A stretch of DNA of 64,000 nucleotides, taken from NCBI RefSeq assembly GCF_022346925.1, contig NZ_JAKRNJ010000001.1, positions 124,001 to 188,000 of the forward strand. The letters run 5' to 3'. Of this stretch, positions 1 to 10,245 are shown one piece after another. A program made the translations under genes and the position numbers. Each line of letters starts with the position of its first letter. Positions within the stretch are counted from its first letter, which is position 1. The stretch is from Microvirga sp. ACRRW. Lineage in GTDB: Bacteria > Pseudomonadota > Alphaproteobacteria > Rhizobiales > Beijerinckiaceae. The notes beneath the pieces are model-generated. The model searched no databases and was not told the origin of the DNA. It worked only from the letters and a program-made list of their open reading frames with translations.

Positions 1-628
1 TCTCATCGTTGTCCTCATGCCATTGAGACCACTCACTGAACGCATCCTCGTCGATAAACTCCAGCGCTTCCCCGCTTTGCGGAGAGAGTGACGAGAGCGA
101 AGGCTCGCATCGGACAGCAAGCGCCTCGAATTGGGTTAGGACTGAATCGTCAGGAGCCTGAACTCTGATCAGATCGGATACGGGAGATGTATCGTAAATC
201 AGGCGAGAACCGTTAAGTGCAGCAGGCTGCAAGCCCCAGGGCATGTCAAAGACATCGTAGAAAAGAAAAAGCCGCCCTTCCTTCGGAAGATCAGGATCGG
301 TAGGCCCAGCTGCCGCTACTTCCGCCAGATCGATCTGCGCAACGAAAGAAAGAGGGCAAGGACGCGTGGCAGCACGGCGGATTTCCTCATCGTATTCCCC
401 CCTTTCCTCGGCATCCGAATAAGGCTCGCGCCAAGGCCACGGGATCGGAGCAGGTAGATCAGGCCGCCCTCCGATTTTCGTCGCGCCGAGCCTGATATCG
501 CCTTCATCAGCCACAGGGATGCTTTCGAGGACCACGGAAGGCTTAGACAAGCCTGCGATCTTACGCGCGGTCTCTTCGCTCAAGCCCATGTCCAGCAGTT
601 TGGCTTCAATATCGGCAATTGTGTGCAA
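1..628 (-). CDS. DUF1963 (YwqG-like) protein, C-terminus cut by window edge
   Basis: Reading the minus strand from a TTG at 628 gives about 209 residues with no stop before the window edge. AGGGGAAAAG lies just upstream of this TTG and is a good ribosome binding site, so I prefer it; the next in-frame ATG is residue 14. The protein has LGGRPDLP-type wording (IGGRPDLPAPIPWPW), then FVAQIDLAEV and LPKEGRLFLFYDVFDMPWG, the order of motifs expected in DUF1963/YwqG proteins. The biochemical role of this family is unknown to me. It is divergent from the secreted protein gene that starts at 719. The family call is by eye, not by search. Confidence 0.7.
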   Translation of the reverse strand, partial: MHTIADIEAKLLDMGLSEETARKIAGLSKPSVVLESIPVADEGDIRLGATKIGGRPDLPAPIPWPWREPYSDAEERGEYDEEIRRAATRPCPLSFVAQIDLAEVAAAGPTDPDLPKEGRLFLFYDVFDMPWGLQPAALNGSRLIYDTSPVSDLIRVQAPDDSVLTQFEALAVRCEPSLSSLSPQSGEALEFIDEDAFSEWSQWHEDNDE

Positions 629-718
629 AGGCTTTTCCCCTGTTTAGCATTTGGAAGGGTTCATTTTTCTGGAGATAAGCCTACGATACGAAACAACGGA
701 ACGACAACAGGCATAACC

Positions 719-1570
719 ATGGCGCGCCATCTGATAAAAAAACTGCTGCGTCTCGACCTTTTCCTGCTTTTGGCGGCAGTCTGCATTCTTGGAATCCAGA
801 GCACCGCTCAAGCCCAATCTCAACTTCAAGCCGTCCGCCTGCGTGAGATCAAGGATCTCGACAAGCTCGATCCCAACTGGATCATGGGGGTGTGCAATCT
901 GCCCGGCCTCGAATGCAACAAGGTGGAAGTGCCGCGCCTGTTCGAGCGCAAGACGGAAACAGGTCGAGAGTTCTATGCCGTGATGGTGAACAGGACGATC
1001 TCCCGTCTTGAAATGAAAGCACCGGGCCAGTGGCAACTTCTGAACCGTTGGAGTTTCGAGAAATATCCCCTGCCAACGGCTCAAGACGGTTCAGAGGCGA
1101 GGATGATCGACATCCACCCTGCCCTCTATCCCGCAGGTCCCGGCCTTTGGGCCGTTGCCGTGCTCGATGATAAGTTGGAAAGCTATTCAGGTGGCGGCGC
1201 TCAATTCGTCATCGCGGATTTCGTGACACTCGATCCAGCAATCACAGACATCGATGAAGATCAGCGGAAGTTCGGCAATATCCCTTTCAGCTGCAACAAA
1301 ACCGTGCGCGCCTGCTTTACGGAAAAAGAACATAAGACCTCGCCGCATTGCCACGACGAGAGCACAGGTTATCTCACGCTGAAATATGCGGCGACCACAG
1401 CAAGTCGTTACTACGACTGGACAGCCACCTGGAACGAAACGTCCTGGCCCGCAGGCGTTCCTCTATCCAAAGAGAAAACGACGCAGCAAACACTTGCTCT
1501 TAAGCCAGATTCAAAATCCGAGGCATTTGACGCGTTCGCATTCTGCGACGGAGGGCCCGCAGGCCGATAG
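719..1570 (+). CDS. secreted hypothetical protein with paired cysteines
   Basis: The 283-residue protein starts MARHLIKKLLRLDLF, followed by a hydrophobic stretch and an AQAQ cleavage-like site near residue 33, so it is probably exported by Sec. The frame is open upstream to 623, but the export signal only makes sense from the ATG at 719. The mature part has cysteine pairs (GVCNLPGLECNK; SCNKTVRACF; PHCHDE) that could form disulfides in the periplasm, and it ends soon after a last cysteine (FCDGGPAGR). I do not recognise a family. No neighbour is close enough to suggest an operon. Confidence 0.7.
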   Translation: MARHLIKKLLRLDLFLLLAAVCILGIQSTAQAQSQLQAVRLREIKDLDKLDPNWIMGVCNLPGLECNKVEVPRLFERKTETGREFYAVMVNRTISRLEMKAPGQWQLLNRWSFEKYPLPTAQDGSEARMIDIHPALYPAGPGLWAVAVLDDKLESYSGGGAQFVIADFVTLDPAITDIDEDQRKFGNIPFSCNKTVRACFTEKEHKTSPHCHDESTGYLTLKYAATTASRYYDWTATWNETSWPAGVPLSKEKTTQQTLALKPDSKSEAFDAFAFCDGGPAGR

Positions 1571-1666
1571 ACCCTGCTCATTTGCAGGAGCGCATAAACA
1601 ACGACCTCACTCACCCTTTTCAGGCGAATGAGGCCTTATCAAAATAAGAGACACGCAAAGCGCTTC

Positions 1667-1828
1667 TTAGTGCTTCTCGTTTTGCCCGCTTGCGCTCTCC
1701 TGCGGAGAGCGTCTCTTCTCGCGCCTGATGCGCTTCATGAGAGCAATCGACGCCAGCATCGTGCGCTCGAGTTGATTCAACATCGGCAACGTCTCGGGAG
1801 AGGGTGATGAATGCTTGATGTCTTGCAT
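1667..1828 (-). CDS. small hypothetical protein, 53 aa
   Basis: An ATG at 1828 (minus strand) opens a 53-residue frame beginning MQDIKHSSPSPETLPMLNQ and ending in a basic tail (RRSPQESASGQNEKH). The middle, LERTMLASIALMKRIRREKR, is an amphipathic to basic helix. A purine-rich GGAG lies very close to the ATG and GAGG lies a little further upstream. No function can be assigned. Without it, the stretch from 1571 to 1924 would be empty. Codon choice looks compatible with a real gene but the frame is short, so this is tentative. Confidence 0.35.
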   Translation of the reverse strand: MQDIKHSSPSPETLPMLNQLERTMLASIALMKRIRREKRRSPQESASGQNEKH

Positions 1829-1924
1829 GCTCCGACCTCTGCCTTTCCTGATAGATTACACAAACTGTTCGGATAAGAATCTGGCTTGGCAGTAGGGCTA
1901 GAATGTGGCCCGGTTAGGAATGAT

Positions 1925-2086
1925 CTAAGCATCCGGCGGCCCAAAATCGCGCCTGGAATGAAAGCGGCGATAACGTTGCTTGGACAGACCGGCCAATTGC
2001 AACGATCCTTCGTAAGCCATCAGGCCTGTGATCACCAGCGAAGCAACACCGGCTGAACCGATCACATGAAGCAAGAAGCCAGCCAT
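1925..2086 (-). CDS. small single-pass membrane protein, 53 aa
   Basis: The frame is open further upstream, to an ATG at 2284, but the ATG at 2086 has a strong CCGGAGGCGTGC ribosome binding site, and the longer version would overlap the promoter and start of the divergent GFA gene. From 2086 the product is 53 residues: MAGFLLHVIGSAGVASLVITG forms one likely membrane helix, followed by an LSKQRYRRFHSRRDF cytoplasmic basic tail. No family was recognised. The positive tail suggests an N-out/C-in orientation. Confidence 0.5.
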   Translation of the reverse strand: MAGFLLHVIGSAGVASLVITGLMAYEGSLQLAGLSKQRYRRFHSRRDFGPPDA

Positions 2087-2255
2087 GCACGCCTCCGGAC
2101 TCTCAACAGCAAGTGTAAGCTGGAGACGGCAGAATCTCGCCTGCCCATAGGGACTACCTAGTTGATCGATCAGCTTCTCATGAAAGGATGCTACCATATA
2201 CATACGGAATAAAGTTCGCATATGCTGCTTCAACTGAAGCGCTGGAGTTTGATCG

Positions 2256-2723
2256 ATGACTGACTCAGAATTCCAACCCGCCATGACTGGCGGCTGCCAG
2301 TGCGGCGCGGTGCGTTACGCGTTGATGTCGGAGCCGACGCATGCCAGCATCTGTCATTGCCGCATGTGCCAGAAGGCTTTCGGCAATTACTTTTCCGCGT
2401 TGACTGGCGTGCCGCGCAAAGACCTGATCTGGACGAAGGGGCAGCCCGGGAATTTCAGAAGCTCGGAAGCCGTGGAGCGCGGGTTTTGCCGCGATTGCGG
2501 AACGCCGCTCACCTATAATGCCCTTGAGACGGATCGCATCACCATCTCCATCGGCAGCCTCGATGAGCCAGGGCGGGTGAAGCCTGAAATCCAATATGGC
2601 GTCGAAGGTAGATTGCCAGCCTTCGAGAAGCTGCACACGCTTCCCGGCATCACGACCGAGGACGACAATCCGCCCGAGATGCTGATGAAGATGAAATCAC
2701 GCCAGCATCCCGACCACGATTGA
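2256..2723 (+). CDS. GFA family (glutathione-dependent formaldehyde-activating enzyme-like) protein
   Basis: A 155-residue protein with the Mss4-like zinc fold of the GFA family. The zinc-binding cysteines are visible as GGCQCGAVRY near residue 13, CHCRMCQKAFG near residue 35, and FCRDCGTPL near residue 75. The C-terminal part, ITISIGSLDEPGRVKP, is also typical. GGAG lies 8 bases before the ATG. Members of this family are mostly uncharacterised; the name derives from one enzyme that speeds glutathione-formaldehyde adduct formation, so the substrate here is unknown. It stands alone, with 156 bases before the next gene. Confidence 0.85.
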   Translation: MTDSEFQPAMTGGCQCGAVRYALMSEPTHASICHCRMCQKAFGNYFSALTGVPRKDLIWTKGQPGNFRSSEAVERGFCRDCGTPLTYNALETDRITISIGSLDEPGRVKPEIQYGVEGRLPAFEKLHTLPGITTEDDNPPEMLMKMKSRQHPDHD

Positions 2724-2879
2724 GGCCCCGTCTGCATCTCGGGCGGAGACGATCACAGACTCGCTATCGACAAATCTTGGCCGTTCCCGAAACCTACCGC
2801 CTCCTAACGCATTGACCCAGCGGCGACTTTGCCGGGCGCAAGATCGTGCGCCCAGTTCAGAAACGAGAGGGAAAGTGCA

Positions 2880-3311
2880 TTGGTTGTTGCCTCCAGTCCA
2901 GGTCTTGTAAGGCCGCTTCATCCCCTTCACGCAATCTTTCTCGCTTTTCCGCTGCCGTTGTTCGCAGGAGCGCTGATCAGCGATTTCGCTTATCGGGCCA
3001 CCTTTCACGTGCAATGGGCGAACTTCTCGTCCTGGCTCATCGCCGGCGGCTTGGTTGGCGGCGGCTTCGCCGTGCTTTGGGCGCTGGTCAATCTCTTTCG
3101 CAAAGGCACTGCGCGGAGAGGACGTCTGATGGTCTATTTCGTCGTGCTGCTCGCCATGTGGGTGCTCGGCTTCGTCAACGCTCTCGTCCACGCGAAGGAC
3201 GCCTGGGCGACCATGCCTGAGGGCCTTTATCTGTCTGCGATCGCGACGCTCCTGGCCTTCGTTGCAGCCTGGATCGGCTATTCCGGATTTCATGCAGGAG
3301 AGGTGAAATGA
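2880..3311 (+). CDS. DUF2231 membrane protein
   Basis: The product has four likely membrane segments and opens with the RPLHPLHAIFLAFPLPLFAGAL wording that marks DUF2231, then ISDFAYRAT. The frame is open from an ATG at 2829, but a TTG at 2880 preceded by GAGAGGGAAAG gives a protein of 143 residues that starts close to the conserved HP motif; both starts are possible. Its stop overlaps the ATG of the sorbosone-dehydrogenase-like gene by four bases, so the two are translationally coupled. In other genomes this family often sits beside secreted PQQ- or cytochrome-dependent dehydrogenases, which fits; its role is unknown. Confidence 0.75.
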   Translation: MVVASSPGLVRPLHPLHAIFLAFPLPLFAGALISDFAYRATFHVQWANFSSWLIAGGLVGGGFAVLWALVNLFRKGTARRGRLMVYFVVLLAMWVLGFVNALVHAKDAWATMPEGLYLSAIATLLAFVAAWIGYSGFHAGEVK

Positions 3312-4591
3312 TCCGCTCAACCCTCCTTATCGGCACCCTGGCCATTGCTCTCGCTGCCAGCAACGCAGAAGCCCAGCAACAGCAATATGGCCCAAACCCG
3401 AACCTGCCCGAGCCGGAGCGCGGCTTGTTGCCCAGCATGAAAATTCCACGACCGGCCAATTGGGGCAACGAACTCCCGAAGGTGCCGCAGGGCTACAAGA
3501 TTCAACCCATCGCCACGGATCTCAAGATTCCGCGCCAGACTCTGCTTCTTCCCAATGGCGATATTCTTGTTGCTGAGGGCTCCGGCGGCTACGCGCCGAC
3601 GCTACGCCCTAAGGACATGATCGCGGGCTACATCAAGAGCCTGGGCAAAAGCTCAGTGAAAGGCGGCAATCGGCTGACACTTCTGCGCGATGCCGATGGC
3701 GACGGCACCTATGAACTGCAGGGCGTTTTCGCCGACAACCTCAACGCGCCTTACGGTCTCGCCTTCGTCAACGGTGCCATCTACGTCGCCAATCAGGATG
3801 AGCTGGTGCGGTTCGACTATCGTGACGGCGACACAAAGGCGAGCGCGCCTCCCATGAAGGTCACGGATCTCCCTGCCGTGATCAATCATCACTGGACGAA
3901 AGCCATGACCGCCAGCGCGGACGGGCGCTTTCTCTATGTAGGCATCGGCTCCAACAGCAACATCACCGAACGCGGGATGGATGCCGAGGAAGACCGAGCC
4001 ATGATCTGGCAGATCGATGTGCAGACGGGGACACACAAGCCTTACGCGACAGGACTTCGCAACCCCACTGCCCTCACCATTCAGCCCGGCACGGGCCAGC
4101 TCTGGGCAGTCGTGAACGAGCGGGATGAAATCGGCCCTGATCTCGTCCCCGACTATCTGACCTCAGTGAAGGAAGGCGGGTTCTACGGATGGCCCTACAG
4201 CTATTGGGGTCAGAATGTCGACCCGCGCGCGCAACCGCAGGATCCGGAAAAGGTCGCGGCAGCCATTCGCCCGGATTACGCCCTGGGTTCGCATGTGGCA
4301 GCGCTCGGCGTGGCTTTCTCGACACCGGAGATGGGCCCGAATTTCACTGACGGCGTGTTCGTGGGCATGCACGGCAGCTGGAACCGCAGCGCTCCGGTGG
4401 GCTACAAGGTCGTCTTCGTTCCGTTCCGCGACGGTAAGCCTGCGGGCGACCCCATCGATTTTGTGTCCGGCTTCCTGGTCGATGACGGCAACACGCGTGG
4501 ACGCCCGGTCGGCGTGACAGTGGATCCGCGCGGCGCCTTGATCGTCGCCGACGACCTGTCAAACACGATCTGGAGAATTACGAAGAACTAG
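3308..4591 (+). CDS. L-sorbosone dehydrogenase-like (PQQ beta-propeller) secreted protein
   Basis: 427 residues. A signal peptide (MIRSTLLIGTLAIALAASNAEAQ) is followed by a beta-propeller of the soluble glucose/sorbosone dehydrogenase family: LKIPRQTLLLPNGDILVAEG, LNAPYGLAFVNGAIYVAN, ATGLRNPTALTIQPGTGQLW, VGMHGSWNRS and DGNTRGRPVGVTVDPRGAL are the usual blade motifs. The family oxidises aldoses or related sugars in the periplasm with PQQ, but many members have no proven substrate. It is coupled to the DUF2231 gene by an ATGA overlap. No PQQ synthesis genes are seen in the window. A strong hairpin follows the stop. Confidence 0.8.
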   Translation: MIRSTLLIGTLAIALAASNAEAQQQQYGPNPNLPEPERGLLPSMKIPRPANWGNELPKVPQGYKIQPIATDLKIPRQTLLLPNGDILVAEGSGGYAPTLRPKDMIAGYIKSLGKSSVKGGNRLTLLRDADGDGTYELQGVFADNLNAPYGLAFVNGAIYVANQDELVRFDYRDGDTKASAPPMKVTDLPAVINHHWTKAMTASADGRFLYVGIGSNSNITERGMDAEEDRAMIWQIDVQTGTHKPYATGLRNPTALTIQPGTGQLWAVVNERDEIGPDLVPDYLTSVKEGGFYGWPYSYWGQNVDPRAQPQDPEKVAAAIRPDYALGSHVAALGVAFSTPEMGPNFTDGVFVGMHGSWNRSAPVGYKVVFVPFRDGKPAGDPIDFVSGFLVDDGNTRGRPVGVTVDPRGALIVADDLSNTIWRITKN

Positions 4592-4637
4592 GTCCGACGG
4601 GCGGCAACTTCATGACTAAGGGCGCGAATGTTTCAGA

Positions 4638-4669
4638 GGAGCTGGCGGGAATGGAATCCCGCCAGCTCC
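4638..4669. terminator. hairpin between convergent genes
   Basis: A perfect 13-bp inverted repeat (GGAGCTGGCGGGA, six-base loop, TCCCGCCAGCTCC) lies between the stop of the sorbosone-dehydrogenase-like gene and the stop of the facing lipoprotein gene. There is no clear T tract on either side, so it may act as a bidirectional transcript-end stabiliser rather than a textbook intrinsic terminator. Confidence 0.6.
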
Positions 4670-4691
4670 CGACGTTTACAAGCATCATGTC

Positions 4692-5150
4692 TTAAGACGT
4701 AGGCGCAGCCTGTTCCTTCACCGGCCCACGCGACACCGCAGGCTTCTGCGGCTTGTTCTTGCGCGAGAGAACGAGCGGGACGAGGCTGACCGTCACAGGA
4801 TTCGGATAGTGCTCAAGTGTCGAGCCGGTCGCCGCATCGACACCCATGCCGATTACGCCACCGACAAGGACGTTGCCCGCGAAACCGGCCGCACCGGCGC
4901 CAGCAAGACGCGTCTGCACCATCACGTCCTGGCTCTGGTAGCCCTGCTTGGAAAAGGTCGCGATGAACTCGGACTTGCGGCTGATATCGAGGGTGCAGGG
5001 TGTCGTCGGGCAGGTCAGGCCTGTCGAGGTCCGCATCTCAGCGGGCGGCGTGGAATCGAAGGTGATCTGTTCGGTGGTGCCGCGGGTGACCGTGGCGCAG
5101 GCGCCAAGGGATAGGCTGCCCGCAAGAACTGCGAGAATGGATAAGCGCAT
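4692..5150 (-). CDS. lipoprotein with PEGA-like fold
   Basis: 152 residues. The N-terminus MRLSILAVLAGSLSLGACATV contains a lipobox (LGAC) with the lipidated cysteine at residue 18. The mature part (TRGTTEQITFDSTPPAEMRT, CPTTPCTLDISRKSEFIATF, KQGYQSQDV) resembles the small PEGA-type lipoproteins that present a carbohydrate-like or peptidoglycan-associated beta fold. A glycine-rich hydrophobic stretch near residues 85-108 (GAGAAGFAGNVLVGGVIGMGVD) may be membrane active. It is convergent with the gene upstream and 189 bases downstream of alaS. Function unknown. Confidence 0.75.
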   Translation of the reverse strand: MRLSILAVLAGSLSLGACATVTRGTTEQITFDSTPPAEMRTSTGLTCPTTPCTLDISRKSEFIATFSKQGYQSQDVMVQTRLAGAGAAGFAGNVLVGGVIGMGVDAATGSTLEHYPNPVTVSLVPLVLSRKNKPQKPAVSRGPVKEQAAPTS

Positions 5151-5339
5151 GATGCTGCCCCGTTATCTTTCTTTGTTGTTTCTCGCCGATGCGAGCCAAT
5201 ACAACTAGAAGGATGCGCTACTTCATTTCAAGCGTGGAACGAGGCTGTGCACAGGGCCTTAAGCCGCCTGCCCCGATCCCCTTGAGGATCGAGACAGATG
5301 GTCAGATTCAATGCCGTTGCGTGAGGAGATGGACAGGCC

Positions 5340-7994
5340 TTACGCGCCTGTCGACATCGCCTCTTCGATGGCCGAGAGCGCGGCTTCGGCCTGGGCTCCG
5401 TCGGGGCCGCCGGCCTGGGCCATGTCGCGGCGTCCGCCGCCGCCCTTGCCACCGAGCTTTTCGGAGCCGACGCGCACGAGCGAGACGGCGTCGTATTTCG
5501 ACGTCAGATCATCCGTGACAGCCACCACGATTCCGGCCTTGCCATCCTCGGCAACGCCGACAATCGCGACCACGCCGGAACCAAGGCGCTTCTTGCCCTC
5601 GTCCGCGAGGCTCTTGAGGTCCTTCATCTCGACGCCGGTGACCGCACGGGCCATGAGCTTCACGCCGTTAATGTCCTTGATCGGATCGCCCCCGCCTGCA
5701 GCCCCGCCGCCCATGGCGAGCTTGCGCCGCGCCTCGGCGAGTTCGCGTTCCAGCTTGCGGCGCTCTTCCATAAGAGCCGCGAGACGCGAGGACACATCGT
5801 CGACCGGAGTCTTCAAGATGCTCGCAACCTCTCGCAGCTTGCGGCTTTCATCCGCGAGGTAACGGCGCGCGGCATCGCCCGTCATTGCCTCGAGACGGCG
5901 CACGCCCGCAGCGACCGCGCTCTCGGCCACGATGGTGACGAGGCCGATGTCGCCCGTGCGGTTCACATGCGTGCCGCCGCAGAGTTCGATGGAGAAGGTC
6001 TTATTGCCTTCGGTCTTGCCCATGGAGACGACGCGAACCTCATCGCCGTACTTCTCGCCGAAGAGCGCGCGCGCACCGGATTCGATGGCCTCATCGACGG
6101 CCATGAGCTTGGTCACGACCGGCTCGTTCTGGAGCAGCACCTTGTTGGCGATCTCCTCGACTTCCTTCAGCTCCGCATCCTCGATGGGCTTCGGGTGGCT
6201 GAAGTCGAAGCGCAGACGGTCGGGCGCAACCATCGAGCCCTTCTGGGCGACGTGATCGCCGAGCACCTGACGCAGCGCCTCGTGCAGAAGGTGCGTCGCC
6301 GAATGGTTCGAGCGTACGGCAGAGCGACGCTCATGATCGACGATCAGTTCGAGGGACTGGTTGAGCTTCAGCGCACCATGCTCGACCGTGACATGATGCA
6401 CGAAGAGATCGCCGAGCTTCTTCTCGGTGCCGGTCACGCGAACGCGCGCCCCCTCGCCCTGCATCACGCCGGTATCGCCGACCTGTCCGCCGGACTCGCC
6501 GTAGAACGGCGTCTGGTTCAGGACCACGAGGCCGGTCTCGCCAGCCTTCAGCGCCGAGACTTCCTTGCCGTCCTTGAGCAGCGCAACGACGACGCCTTCC
6601 GCCTGCTCGGTATCGTAACCGAAGAACTCGGTAGCACCCGTGCGCTCCTTGACGCCGAACCACACGGTTTCCGTCGCCGCCTCGCCTGAGCCCGACCAGG
6701 CTGCGCGAGCCTTCTCGCGCTGGCGCTCCATGGCGGCGTTGAAGGCATCCGTATCGACGCCGATGCCGCGCGGCTTCAGCGCGTCCTGCGTCAGGTCGAG
6801 CGGGAAGCCGTAGGTGTCGTAGAGGGTGAAGGCCGTGTCGCCCGAAAGGTTCTGACCCTTGCTGAGATTGCGGGTCTCGTCGTCGAGGATCGTGAGGCCG
6901 CGCTCCAGGGTTTTGCGGAAGCGGGTTTCTTCCAGCTTCAGCGTCTCGGTGATGAGCGCCTCGGCGCGGATCAGCTCAGGATAAGCCTGCCCCATCTCGC
7001 GCACGAGAACGGGCACGAGGCGGTACATCAGCGGATCGCGGGCGCCGAGGAGCTGCGCATGGCGCATGGCGCGGCGCATGATGCGGCGAAGCACGTAGCC
7101 GCGGCCTTCGTTGGAAGGAAGAACGCCATCCGCGACCAGGAAGCACGAGGTACGCAGGTGATCCGCGATCACGCGATGCGAGGCCTTGCGGTCGCCTTCC
7201 GGCGCGACGCCGGTGGCGTGAGCGACAGCCTCGATGAGGGTGCGGAACAGGTCCGTGTCGTAGTTCGAGTAGACACCCTGCATGATGGCGGAGATGCGCT
7301 CCAGGCCCATGCCGGTATCGATAGAGGGCTTCGGCAGGCCGATGCGGTTGCCGGGCTCGATCTGCTCGTATTGCATGAACACGAGGTTCCAGAACTCGAG
7401 GAAGCGGTCGCCATCCTCCTCCGGGCTGCCGGGAGGGCCGCCCCAGAGTTTGTCGCCCTGGTCGATGAAGATTTCCGAGCACGGACCGCAGGGGCCGGTA
7501 TCGCCCATCTGCCAGAAATTGTCCGAGGTCGGGATGCGGATGATCTTGGACTCGGAGAAGCCTGCGATCTTCTTCCAGAGGTTCGCCGCCTCGTCGTCGT
7601 CATGATAGACGGTGACGAGCAGCTTGTCCTTCGGCAGGTCGAATTCCTTGGTGATCAGGTTCCAGGCGAGCTCGATGGCCCGTTCCTTGAAGTAATCGCC
7701 GAAAGAGAAGTTGCCGAGCATCTCGAAGAAGGTGTGGTGGCGCGCCGTGTAGCCCACATTGTCGAGATCGTTGTGCTTGCCGCCCGCGCGCACGCATTTC
7801 TGCGAGCTCGCCGCCGTGCTGTAGGGCCGCTTCTCGACGCCCGTGAAGACGTTCTTGAACTGCACCATGCCGGCATTGGTGAACATCAGGGTCGGGTCGT
7901 TGCGCGGCACGAGGGGGCTCGAGGCCACAGCCTCATGGCCGTTCTTGGCAAAATAATCGAGGAAGGCCGACCGGATTTCGTTGACGCCGCTCAT
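5340..7994 (-). CDS. alaS: alanine--tRNA ligase
   Basis: 884 residues, the normal length for bacterial AlaRS, which charges tRNA-Ala in the cytoplasm. The class II catalytic domain is at the N-terminus ([20 protein letters not shown], then [13 protein letters not shown]). The editing domain has the zinc motif HSATH starting at His564 and the CGGTH motif at Cys672. The C-terminal DHHA1-like domain ends with [16 protein letters not shown]. All key motifs are intact. It lies downstream of recA on the same strand, a common recA-alaS order in Alphaproteobacteria, but a terminator-like hairpin and a palindromic repeat separate them, so it is probably transcribed separately. Confidence 0.97.
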   Translation of the reverse strand: MSGVNEIRSAFLDYFAKNGHEAVASSPLVPRNDPTLMFTNAGMVQFKNVFTGVEKRPYSTAASSQKCVRAGGKHNDLDNVGYTARHHTFFEMLGNFSFGDYFKERAIELAWNLITKEFDLPKDKLLVTVYHDDDEAANLWKKIAGFSESKIIRIPTSDNFWQMGDTGPCGPCSEIFIDQGDKLWGGPPGSPEEDGDRFLEFWNLVFMQYEQIEPGNRIGLPKPSIDTGMGLERISAIMQGVYSNYDTDLFRTLIEAVAHATGVAPEGDRKASHRVIADHLRTSCFLVADGVLPSNEGRGYVLRRIMRRAMRHAQLLGARDPLMYRLVPVLVREMGQAYPELIRAEALITETLKLEETRFRKTLERGLTILDDETRNLSKGQNLSGDTAFTLYDTYGFPLDLTQDALKPRGIGVDTDAFNAAMERQREKARAAWSGSGEAATETVWFGVKERTGATEFFGYDTEQAEGVVVALLKDGKEVSALKAGETGLVVLNQTPFYGESGGQVGDTGVMQGEGARVRVTGTEKKLGDLFVHHVTVEHGALKLNQSLELIVDHERRSAVRSNHSATHLLHEALRQVLGDHVAQKGSMVAPDRLRFDFSHPKPIEDAELKEVEEIANKVLLQNEPVVTKLMAVDEAIESGARALFGEKYGDEVRVVSMGKTEGNKTFSIELCGGTHVNRTGDIGLVTIVAESAVAAGVRRLEAMTGDAARRYLADESRKLREVASILKTPVDDVSSRLAALMEERRKLERELAEARRKLAMGGGAAGGGDPIKDINGVKLMARAVTGVEMKDLKSLADEGKKRLGSGVVAIVGVAEDGKAGIVVAVTDDLTSKYDAVSLVRVGSEKLGGKGGGGRRDMAQAGGPDGAQAEAALSAIEEAMSTGA

Positions 7995-8118
7995 GGGTTC
8001 TCAAACTCGGGAATTGGGGGCCTCTCAGCCCTGGTAATCTCTTGATGGAGGCCGGTTTTAGCCGTCCCCGGCCCCTCTGTCGAGGCGGGGCGTCATAATA
8101 CGCTGCATACGCTGCGTC

Positions 8119-8147
8119 ATCCCGGACGCCGACAGGCGATCCGGGAT
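8119..8147. repeat. REP-like palindromic intergenic repeat
   Basis: ATCCCGGA-CGCC-GACA-GGCG-A-TCCGGGAT forms a 12-bp stem with one bulged A and a four-base loop. The outer arm, ATCCCGGA/TCCGGGAT, is shared with the repeat at 21979, which marks both as copies of one dispersed palindromic family. It lies between alaS and recA. Confidence 0.65.
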
Positions 8148-8225
8148 CGTTCCCAGAACAGAGCGCCATTCTCGGACAGCGATCCCGTGCTCTGCTTTGC
8201 AGTTTCGAGATGACGGCATTCAAAA

Positions 8226-8258
8226 TGAAAAAGACCGCCGCGATCTCTCGCGACGGCC
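8226..8258 (-). terminator. intrinsic terminator of recA
   Basis: On the minus strand GCCGTCGCGA-GAGA-TCGCGGCGGT (10-bp stem with two G-U pairs) is followed by CTTTTTCATTTTG. It lies 77 bases after the recA stop. Confidence 0.8.
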
Positions 8259-8334
8259 CTTCCTTTGCCCTTGAAGGAGAGCAAACCCTTTATGGAGCGG
8301 CGTTCCGGCCGGACAACCGGCCAATACGTCATCC

Positions 8335-9429
<1,095 letters not shown>

Positions 9430-9488
9430 GACCAGAACATCCTTATGGCAGGAGGAGGAGTGAATCTCAACGCGGTGTTGAGAAGATA

Positions 9489-9531
9489 TATGTACTCACT
9501 TTGTTCCTGGTCGCAAGTTCTTTTTTCGTTC
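9489..9531 (-). promoter_or_regulatory. recA promoter with SOS box (GAAC-N7-GAAC)
   Basis: On the plus strand GTTC at 9517-9520 and GTTC at 9528-9531 are separated by seven bases (ttttttc), which on the recA strand reads GAAC-N7-GAAC, the LexA operator of Alphaproteobacteria. Directly downstream are a possible -35 (TTGCGA, 9511-9516) and a -10 (TACATA, 9489-9494) with a 16-base spacer, so LexA would block the promoter. A third GTTC at 9503-9506 falls within the spacer. The SOS box is well supported; the exact promoter boxes are inferred. Confidence 0.75.
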
Positions 9532-9677
9532 TCATTTGAGAATTCACAGGGCTTTCTTCAAGCCACGATGTCGCAGGATAAAACTATTATAAATTCAATA
9601 TCTTAACAGGGCAAAAGCGACTTCCCCCACTCCTACCCTTTATCAACCGGGACTGACAAAAACAGCGCTTTCCCGGC

Positions 9678-10145
9678 TCACTGAACGCCAATGTCGGCCT
9701 TCAGCTTTTTGATGACCTCATCAATGACAGGGTAAGCCTGCAGGTGGATGAATGGTCGCCCTTCCCTTAGCTGGATAAGACAACCGACAAAGTAGACCTC
9801 TTTGTCACCGAAGCTCCAAATTTGGAGTGCGGTTGGGTGACTGCCGACCTCTATGTCTGGCAGGGTTCTTTCAAGCCTCGGGATTTTTCCTCTGAAGATC
9901 CCTTGCAGTGAATCCGTCATCCGCATGGCCATTTCACGGATTTCATTGATTTCGGCCGGATCTGGCGTGAGGGCAGCCATAGCGCCCTCGGCGTCGTTCT
10001 TAAGAGCAGCTTCCACAGTTGCTCGGCAAGTCTGAGGGCTGATCGTGGTTTTGGCCGAAGCGCCCGTTGGAACCAAGCCGATCGCTAAGATGCTTGCAAC
10101 GAAGCCTTTTAAAAGGCTTGAGATACTGCTTGGGGGACGTTTCAT
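9678..10145 (-). CDS. secreted hypothetical protein
   Basis: 155 residues from the ATG at 10145; a GTG six codons upstream is also possible. MKRPPSSISSLLKGFVASILAIGLVPTGASA is a convincing signal peptide, so the product is periplasmic. The mature protein has two cysteines (QTCRATVEAALK; FVGCLIQLR) that could pair, and a predicted helical core followed by strands (IWSFGDKEVYFVGC). No family was recognised. It sits between recA and cckA on the same strand with no close operon partner. Confidence 0.65.
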   Translation of the reverse strand: MKRPPSSISSLLKGFVASILAIGLVPTGASAKTTISPQTCRATVEAALKNDAEGAMAALTPDPAEINEIREMAMRMTDSLQGIFRGKIPRLERTLPDIEVGSHPTALQIWSFGDKEVYFVGCLIQLREGRPFIHLQAYPVIDEVIKKLKADIGVQ

Positions 10146-10245
10146 CACAGAACCATAGCGCACAGGGAATGCATCGTAGTTACATATGCTGTATGCTAAT
10201 TGTCCAGCCTTCGCCCAAGTAGCGTCCCACGGTTCTGAACAGATC

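Larger units (their letters stand above)
7995..8334. other. intergenic region between recA and alaS
   Basis: 340 bases without a gene. It contains a bulged palindromic repeat (8119-8147) and the recA terminator (8226-8258). GAATTCCCGAGTTTGAGAACC-like sequence just before the alaS ATG is the only candidate leader; no tRNA, T-box or other riboswitch fold was recognised by eye. Confidence 0.5.
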
